A DNA stretch of 64,000 bases, taken from assembly GCA_020912385.1 (NCBI GenBank), contig CP087210.1, forward strand, positions 1,860,001 to 1,924,000, in the 5' to 3' direction. Shown here one piece after another: positions 57,023 through 64,000 of this stretch. Below the pieces are notes generated by a model. It did not search any database. It was not told where the DNA came from and saw only the letters and a program-made list of their open reading frames with translations. This DNA is from Neofusicoccum parvum (Eukaryota > Ascomycota > Dothideomycetes > Botryosphaeriales > Botryosphaeriaceae). A program made the position numbers and the translations under genes. The first letter of the stretch is position 1, and each line of letters opens with the position of its first letter.

Positions 57023-57616
57023 TCAGTTGTTAGGGCGGGCGCAACGGATAGCCCTCGCCCTGTCGTTGTAGTTGATGTCGTCAAGCTCGTTGATGCCAGG
57101 GCTGAAGATGCCAACGGATCCATTGCCAGTGCATTGGAAGTTGCTAAGCGTAGCTATTAGCCACTCTGCCAAATGCTGCAAGTCATTTCACGGTATTGGA
57201 GTGTTTACTTACTCGAACAGGACGCACTTGTAGCCAGCAGGGACGGCGATGGAGCTAGCAATCCGGTCGATGGACTCGCCCGAGAAGCTGACTGATGTTT
57301 TTGCCGTTGTAGTCAGCTTTTATTTTCTTCCATTCCTACTCCTATCCAAGGGAACCTTCCGTTTTTATTTCATGCGAGATGCTTTTCTCTCTCTTGGATT
57401 GCCCGTCTTGAAGATCTTTTACTTACAGCAGTTGCCAACGTTGACAGAGAATGTCTGGCTCGTGCCACTGGAGGTGGTGTTGGAGCTGGCTCCACCGGTG
57501 CCATCAAAGAGCGTGACTGAGGTCTGGACGGCTGCAATCCGGGCGTCCAAGACGGCGGCGGCGGAAGCCGAGGAGGCGCCCAGGAGCAGGGCAGTGAAGA
57601 GGCCGGTAGCGTGCAT
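57023..57616 (-). CDS. Small secreted Cys-containing protein, possibly beta/gamma-crystallin fold
   Basis: Three exons (57616-57427, 57291-57213, 57143-57023; introns 135 and 69 nt) give 129 residues. Residues 1-19 are a signal peptide (MHATGLFTALLLGASSASA). The mature part has four Cys, a Ser/Thr-rich loop near 41-55, and the succession SIDRIASSIAVPAGYKCVLFDNFQCTG...NYNDRARAIRC. The pattern of a short strand, an aromatic turn (LFDNFQC) and a final NDRARAIRC resembles single-domain beta/gamma-crystallin-like secreted proteins of fungi; I rate the fold as probable, the function as unknown (surface or effector-like). Acceptor choice at 57292 is the only one in frame. The stop is odd: see the in-frame Ser/Thr extension to 56534. 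Confidence 0.7.
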
Positions 57617-58546
57617 TTTGGCTGGTGGTTGGGTTATTGGGTTTGGAAAAAGTGTTTGTAGCGAGAGTTGACTGAAGAGAGCTGTTCTGGTGCTGATGAA
57701 AAAAAGAGATCTCTGGAGTCTCCTCGACCATCTTTATATACCCCTCCAGGAGCCTCATTAGAGACAGGTTGTAGAATCTACAATACCACCTTGAGACTGC
57801 TACTCACACCATCCCATCACATCCCATACCATACCATTCACGCTCCCACCGAAACCCCTTTCCGAACTCAAACACGCATCCGTGGTTCGCTGACGATGAT
57901 TGACGACTCGACACGACGTTTGGGGGAATCTCGAATCCTACGATAGCCACGAGAAAGCTGAGCAACGCCCGTTTGACGAGAGACGGTAGCTCAAGTACCA
58001 CCAACTCGGGCCACCGCGCAACCCCAGAAGGCGGCTGCACCGGGTCAGGTACGGGGGAGCCAAACAGCGTTAGCCGATGGCCGCGAAGCAGGCGTTGGGT
58101 CTAGTCTCGCTGGTGTCATCCTTCGCGCGAACGCCATCTATAGGCGTCAGCCGGGGCGCTCAGACAACCTGCCCGATGCGGCCAGCAGGGGACATGTTTT
58201 AAACGTAGTTACGTGATACCGCGTCGTACGAAGAAGGCGCCGCTGTTCACCAAACCACGCCAAAATCCCCGCATCCAAATCTCCGAGATTGTGTTTGAGG
58301 CTTTTCTTCTTTCTTCTCGTTTTATTGTTCTTCTCACACCATCACCCCTTTCAACCAACGTTTGCCCCGTTTCCTCCTCCCCTCCCGCAAGGCGAATTTC
58401 AGCCACTCCCCCCGTAATTGCACCCGTAAGCAGCCTTAGCTGTCACCAACTTTAAGTCTCCCCACTGTCGAGTGGCCCTTGCGTGCGATGTCAGAGCTGA
58501 AGTGAACAAGGTGAAAGAGGAAAACAAAAGACAAGCACCGCAACGG
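57617..58546. other. Intergenic region, no gene seen
   Basis: About 930 bp between the secreted-protein start and the 3' end of the GH31 gene, both on the minus strand. Short ORFs only. Confidence 0.45.
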
Positions 58547-61204
58547 TTACACGCGCCGGATCTTGACGTCCGCCCCGCCCCTCGCGCGCAGTTTCTGCAG
58601 GCCATCCTCAACGACGGTCGTCCCGCCGTCCGCCACCGTCAGCTTCGCGACGGGCTCGCCCCTGGAGTCGACGACCTCCGCCGATTCGCCGCCGCGCGTG
58701 TGGTACAGGGCGACCTCAGCAGCGCCGGCGGCCAGCCAGTCGTACGCGAAGCCCTCGCCCTTGACGCCCTCCTGCTCCTGGCCCAGGAACAGGACCGCGC
58801 CCTCACGCACGTACAGCGGCAGCGTCTCGAAGCCATGTGTCTCGCGGCGCCAGCCGGGACCCTCGACGACGCTGCCGTCCCACCAGGACGTCCACTTGCC
58901 GGCGGGCAGGTAGAAGTCGACGCTTCCGTCCTCGGTGAAGACGGGGGCGGCGAGCAGGCTGTCCCCGACCATGAACTGTCTGTCCAGGAACCAGCTGGTC
59001 GGGTCGTCTGGGAACTCGAGGCACATGGCGCGCAGCGACAGCGGCCAGCCGTTGAGTCTCGAGACCTCGGCCTGCGCGTACAGGTACGGCATCAGCCGCC
59101 GCTTGAGGCGCACAAATGTGCGCAGCACGCTCGTCGCGCTGCCCGGGCCCGTGGCCCCGTCGTCGATGAGCCACGGCACCCGGTACGAGTTGGACCCGTG
59201 CAGCCGGCTGTGCGAGCACAGCAGTCCGAACCCCACCCACCGCTTGTAGATCCACGGCGGCGGGTTCCCCTCGAAGCCGCCGATGTCGCAGGACCAAAAG
59301 CTGAAGCCTGACAGCCCGATCGAAAGACCTCCGCGGATCGACTCGGCAAGTGCCGCCGGCGTCGACTCGCAGTCGCCGCCCCAGCACTGTCACAGACCGT
59401 CAGCATGGAGGAGGCAAGTCTCAAACGGGGGAAGTGAAGTGAGCAAGGCTTACCAGCGGAAAGCGCTGTGTCCCCGCAGTGGCGGCACGCGCGAACAGCA
59501 CGGCCTCGTCCTTGCCGTAGCGTTCCTGAAGCGCCTCATACACCATCTTGTTGTACCAGAAGGCGTAGTAGTTGTGCATCCGGGCTGGGTCAACCGTCTT
59601 GTCGTGCCACTGCACGTCCGTGGCGGGGATGCGCTCGCCAAAGTCGGTCTTGATGGTGTCGACGCCCAGGTCGAACAACTGCTTCAGGCAGTCAACATAC
59701 CAATCCCGCGCGGCTGGGTTTGTGATGTCGATGATGCCCATGCCCGTCTGCCAAAGATCCCACTGCCACACGTCGCCGTTCTGCCGCTTCAGCAGGTAGC
59801 CCCGCTCGGCCGCGTACTGGAACACGGGCGACGCCTGCCCCAGGTACGGATTGATCCACACGCACACCTTGTTGGCCAGCTTGTTCTCCTTCATCCGCCT
59901 GATCTGGCCCGCCGGATCGGGGAAGTGCTCCGACGAGAACACGAAGTCGCACCAGTGGAAAGCCCGCAGCCAGAAGCAGTCGAAGTGGAATGTCTCGATC
60001 GGCACCTCACGCGAACCCATCTCCTCGAGGAAGTGCGTCACCGTCTTCTCGTCGTAGTCAGTCGTGAAGGACGTCGATAGCCACAACCCGAAACTCCAGG
60101 CGGGCAGCTTTCCGGGCTTTCCGGTCAGGATCGAGTACTTCGTCAGCACCTCTTTGGGTCCCGAGGGCCCGTAGATGATGTACCACTTCAGCCGCTGGCC
60201 CTCGACCGATGTCTGCAGCCGGCAGCAGCGCTCACTGCCAATCTCCAGCGAGACACGGTCCGGCGTGTCGATGAAGACGCCGTATCCCTTCGAGCTGAGG
60301 TAGAAGGAGATGTTCTTGTACGCCTGGTCACTGGAGGTGCCGCCGTCTTCGTTCCACAGCTCCACCGTCTGGCCAACCTTGTTCCACGCCCCGAACCGCT
60401 CTCCCAGCCCGTGGATCGACTCGCCCACGCCGAGTTCGTGCTGCGTGAAAACGTAGTGCTGGAGATTACGCATATCCTCGACCTGCTTCGGGCTGCTCGT
60501 CGGCGGGCTGTATGCGAGGCCCACGCTGCGGTTCAGCAACTGCGTGAGCTCTTTCGAGCCGTCTGTGGCATGGAAGCGGATGTCGAAGGCCTGCGGATCG
60601 GGTCCAACGGTGGCGGACAGTGCTCCGGAGGTGAGTGTAGTGCCCCTTTCCCCTTTGCTGATGCCGGCTAAACAACTGTCAGTAACCGTGGGTATTATGG
60701 CCGCAATAACCACTCACTCTTTCCAAGCTCTGGCCGTCCATCAGGAAAGAGGTCAAAATTCGGGCCCTTCCTCTGGGCACCAGAAAAGTGGGTGGCCTCT
60801 ATGGAGATCACGCCGTCGAACTGCGCCTCGATCTCAACGTTGAGGGTGCTCAGATTCAGCGTGTCTCCACGCGAACGGATGTGCCGCGTGGGGCAGAGCA
60901 GGTTCAGAGCCTTGTCGTCGCGGGGTGTGATGGTGTAGATATCTTCAGCATACTGGATGTGCTTGTCGGCTGCAACGAGCCACATGCCTGGGACGTGTCA
61001 GAACCTCACTATTCCGCTGCAACTGACGTGGTATGCGGGAGCCATTGGACAGCAGTTGCCTGCAGAGTCGCTCCGGCAGCTCGAAGACAAGCAATGCCAA
61101 TAGCCCAGAAGTGCAATTGCACAGACGGACAGCAGGATCGGCCGGCATCACAACCATACGCCAGTGCAAGAACGACACCGGCACTCACCATCGCGGAATT
61201 TCAT
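58547..61204 (-). CDS. GH31 alpha-xylosidase (YicI type), probably intracellular
   Basis: Four exons (61204-61189, 60987-60718, 60667-59454, 59386-58547) give 779 residues, close to the size of bacterial YicI. The start MKFRDGMWLVAADK matches this subgroup and has no signal peptide, so the enzyme probably acts in the cytosol on imported xyloglucan oligosaccharides such as isoprimeverose. Motifs are HGLGERFGAWNKVGQTVELWNEDGG, FGLWLSTSFTTDYDE, FHFDCFWLRAFHWCDFVF, KTDFGERIP with the likely nucleophile Asp437, and FPLCWGGDCEST with the likely acid/base Asp505; the spacing of the pair and the GER context are of the xylosidase type rather than alpha-glucosidase. FWSCDIGGFEGNPP and the LMPYLYAQAEV segment complete the barrel. 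The first exon has only 16 bases before a 201-nt intron. Confidence 0.92.
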
Positions 61205-62280
61205 CTTGGACAGAAAACACCAAACGACTTCTCAACGGGTGGCCAAAGCAGTGCAAGCCGCGTAGAAGGCGGCAGGCGACAGCAAGCCAGCACCAGGTAC
61301 ATATACCCACCGACACGAGCTCTCTCCACTCTTCATCTCACGTCGCAGCATCCATAGCTTCCGTCCGTCGAGCATCGTCCAACCCGTTCGCGGCCGAACA
61401 GCTGACCGGAGGCAGGCTCTCCGCAGAGCTGGCACCCCAGCATCGTGGGCTCGTGGGGATGTGCGACGGGGGCAATTTATCCGCTGGCTAATGCAGCCTC
61501 TCGCAGCGCGCGCGGCGGGCGGAAGATCTTTGACCGAAGGCCAGGCCGGGCCTCGCAGCTGCGGATGGGCGAGGCGGCCCCGTGACGCATCGGGCGGGCG
61601 CTGCAGCCGTGGGTGCGGTGCTGCGCATGACGCTGTCGTGGTACGTGATATCGACCGATCTCTCAGTTGCTTCCTGGCGTGGGGTCGAGGAGCAGGTGAT
61701 GTTGAGTCGAGGTCGCGGAGCAGCGCCTGGGCGGCGGGCTTGCTGCAGCGTGCCGGCTCGGCGCAAAGGTAGGTACCCCGCTTTGGCGTCTTCGCGTCGC
61801 CAGCTTGCCTGATCGAGCAACTCCAGCCTCGTGCTACAGCGGATTTGTTCCAGGTGGTTCGCGGATGGCCTTCTGTCTTCACGTGAATGCCTGGTCTTTA
61901 CTACATCAGCCCCGGACGGCACTTCATCCACTCTGGAGAGGCAGATAAAGCAAGATATTAGTCTCCCAACCAGACGCGTCCTTTTTACTCTAGTCCAGCA
62001 GGCAAAAAAAATCAGCACGAAAAGAGATCCTTCTATGCAATAAATCGACCATCGCCGTCCATGCAATAATGTCCCCCAAGCCAGAGCCGAAAAAAAGCCT
62101 CCAACCCAGTCCATCGTCATCGTTGCCGCCTTCCCCAAAGGTTCATACTTATACACGTGGAAACCAGCCTGCCCAGTCCGATCCGATCCTTGGTGGCGGA
62201 GAAAAGCAGTGACTAGGAAAGCCAGGGAAACTTCTTCTTGAAGCCGCCCATCGCCATCTCTTCCTGACACCACGATCCCT
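61205..62280. other. Intergenic region upstream of the GH31 gene, no gene seen
   Basis: About 1.1 kb between the BLM10 stop and the GH31 start, both on the minus strand. Opposing ORFs at 61232-62363 are shadows. Confidence 0.45.
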
Positions 62281-64000
62281 CTACGCGAAGTAGCTCTTCC
62301 AAAGCACGCCTTCCAGGTCCTCCAGCTGTTCTGGTTCGAATGCCTAGAGTCTGTGGTTATCATTGCTGTCCGTCAAGCAAATGTGAGTTTTGGAGAAGCT
62401 TACCTTCACATCGACATGCCAAGTGTCCTGCCTGGTCTTCTTGAAGTCCGCGAGGATCGACTTCACGCTCTTGCCGACGGTACCAGGGTCACCCGCCGCT
62501 TTGATAGCCAGAGTAGCCAGCACATCAGGCAGCCAAGCAGGCGGAGGCGACGTGTACGGGAATGCTGAGATCAGCGCGCCCAGTCCGAGTACTGCCGCGT
62601 GGCGCACGAGGAGGAGCCTGTTCTGCTCTGGCGTCGGCGTGCCGGGGACACGCCGCTTTGGTAGCGGGTTTTCGCGGAGCATTTTGGAGAACCGGTTGCG
62701 CAAGTCTTCGACCTGCCGGGTGCGGAACGCGACCGGTGAGCAGCGAATCATACCGGAGAGCGTGGTCTGCGCGCCCAGACGAACTTCCAGCTGCGAGTCG
62801 CCAAGCATAGCCGAAACACAGTCGAAGAGAGCTTGTTGCTGTGCTTCAGTCATCAGGAAGAGGCGGCGGAAGTAAATGACTTGGATGTTGATCAGCACAC
62901 GCAGACGCTGATGCCATGAAGTGGCGTTCCGCCCAATGCGGATCATGGCGTTGATGAACTCCTCATCCTCACCCGCGCGGTGAGGGATGTTGGGCAGGTG
63001 CCTGAACACGTGGTAAGCCAGAGACTGCAACTCCGGATCCTCCTTGACATCCATCATGTGCAACAGTTGCTCCATGAAGAGGCTGGGGAAGAACGGCACA
63101 AGCTGCGTGCACTCGTAAGACGAAAGGTTCGAGTCAAGCCAGAGAAGAACCGTCTTGCTGGCCTGCGTGTACGACGTTGGCTGCTGCTCGCCGGCAGGGC
63201 GCTCTTTGCGCCACTTCTCCAACCTGTTGAAGACTTCTGTGATGGTCTCCGTGTATTTGTCGTCCGGCTGGTAGGGCCGCACTCCAATCGAAGATGAACT
63301 CTTCTGCGCTTCCACAAGCGCCTTGACATTGGAGTAAGATTCGTGGTACCTCGTGCGGTAGATGCTCGCGATAGTCTGACCCATGGCTTCACGGACAGCC
63401 TTGTATGGGTGGTCAAGGTGATTCATGAAGTCTTCCAGAATGGGCTTCTCAAGCTGGAAGTGCCAGCCGCAGTCAATCACGCACTGCTGAAGCAAATTGA
63501 TCTTTGAGCTCTCCTTGAAGGCCTGGCTTGAGGACATGTCCAGACGGAAGGCAGCTAGACCATCGATGAGCGGCCAGCTCCTCCTCGGATCTTTGCCCTG
63601 GAGCGCAATGTGAAGGAAAGTTGTCCAGTACGAGGAGTTCTCTGGAGTGAGGCCGTCCTGGAAGATGCCGCGGACTAGCGGGAAGACATACTCCCACACC
63701 TGAGTGCGTAGGTCAGTCTTCAAGTCTGGCGCGCAACAAAGCAATGCACCCATGATCTCGGACGTGGCTCGGTGCTGATGCTTGTCGGTGCCGTCGCCGA
63801 AGACCGACTTAGTAAGCTCCTTGATGTCGTCGAACGTTGCTTCGGTCAGCCCCGAGAACATGAGGTCGAACGCGTGCGTGAGCATCATCGCGCTCGTCAT
63901 GCGGAATCGATCTTGTCCGGAGTCTCTGGGCTCCTGCTTCAGGTATGCAAAGTAGGTTGAGAACCAGTTGCGGTCAATAATGCCGCCGATCTGCTTCCGA
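62281..64000 (-). CDS. BLM10: Proteasome activator BLM10/PA200, C-terminal part
   Basis: Two exons are visible (64000-62404 and 62343-62281; 60-nt intron); the gene continues beyond the right edge. The 552 visible residues are HEAT-repeat-like helices, with NWFSTYFAYLKQEPRDSGQDRFRM, VWEYVFPLVRGIFQDGLTPENSSYW and HPYKAVREAMGQTIASIYRTRYH typical of the Blm10 C-terminal half. Blm10 caps the 20S core particle in nucleus and cytosol and helps proteasome maturation and ubiquitin-independent peptide turnover. The last exon codes AFEPEQLEDLEGVLWKSYFA, so the terminal tripeptide is Tyr-Phe-Ala where yeast Blm10 and human PA200 carry the HbYX form Tyr-Tyr-Ala that opens the gate. About three quarters of the protein (usually near 2000 residues) lies outside the window. 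Confidence 0.93.

Noticed and set aside
56559..57071. 170-codon plus-strand ORF of Val/Glu repeats
   Set aside because: Antisense reading of the Ser/Thr-rich tract; pure repeat without start context or ending motif.
1..64000. tRNA genes, transposons or repeat-induced point-mutation tracts
   Set aside because: Scanning by eye found no convincing B-box with a folded arm, no terminal repeats or transposase motifs, and no long AT-rich mutated tract; a covariance-model or repeat search would be decisive.

Overview
This is about 64 kb of nuclear DNA from a filamentous ascomycete (Pezizomycotina). The evidence is short GT-AG introns (mostly 50-80 nt, with GTAAGT/GTGAGT donors and CTAAC/CTGAC-like branch sites), long GC-rich intergenic stretches full of meaningless ORFs, a UstYa/DUF3328 gene, a QDE-2-type Argonaute, a GH81 glucanase and fungal-style SCT1/GPT2, YME1, UTP14 and BLM10 proteins. 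A Dothideomycete is a guess from gene style only. I found no tRNA, rRNA, transposon or CRISPR. Most of the 21 genes had to be assembled across introns by hand from splice signals and reading frame; the junctions given are predictions, but every one keeps frame.

Layout. 0.3-1.2 kb: a conserved hypothetical gene split by an in-frame TAG. 1.9-6.4 kb: a UstYa-like membrane oxidase (-) diverging from a secreted, dibasic-site-rich, Asn/Ala/Gly-repeat protein (+); this is the most accessory-looking part. 7.7-19 kb: mitochondrial i-AAA protease YME1, glycerol-3-phosphate acyltransferase and a 1397-aa acidic disordered protein, all +. 20-26.4 kb: ornithine cyclodeaminase/mu-crystallin-family enzyme, ribosomal protein eL8 and an ING-type PHD-finger protein, all -. 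27.8-35.4 kb: PLP aminotransferase (+), COQ3 (-), mitoribosomal mL41 (-) diverging from UTP14 (+). 37.5-55.7 kb, all +: GH81 endo-beta-1,3-glucanase, Argonaute, vacuolar Ca2+/H+ exchanger, WBP2-like GRAM protein, peroxisomal 3-ketoacyl-CoA thiolase with a PTS2. 56.5-64 kb, all -: a small secreted crystallin-like protein whose frame continues past its TGA into a Ser/Thr-rich tail, a GH31 YicI-type alpha-xylosidase, and the C-terminal 552 residues of BLM10, which runs off the window.

The genes are mostly unlinked housekeeping functions: mitochondrial quality control and ubiquinone, lipid synthesis, cytosolic and mitochondrial ribosomes, calcium storage, beta-oxidation and proteasome activation. 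Two functional pairings stand out. The UstYa-like gene and the secreted repeat protein share a 1.4-kb divergent promoter and together resemble the enzyme-plus-precursor layout of fungal ribosomal peptide (dikaritin) loci. The mL41/UTP14 pair shares a 250-bp bidirectional promoter and links two ribosome-related genes. The least ordinary observations are the duplicated NTSSNAFxGFP peptide in the secreted protein and the two genes whose reading frame continues in phase beyond a stop codon.
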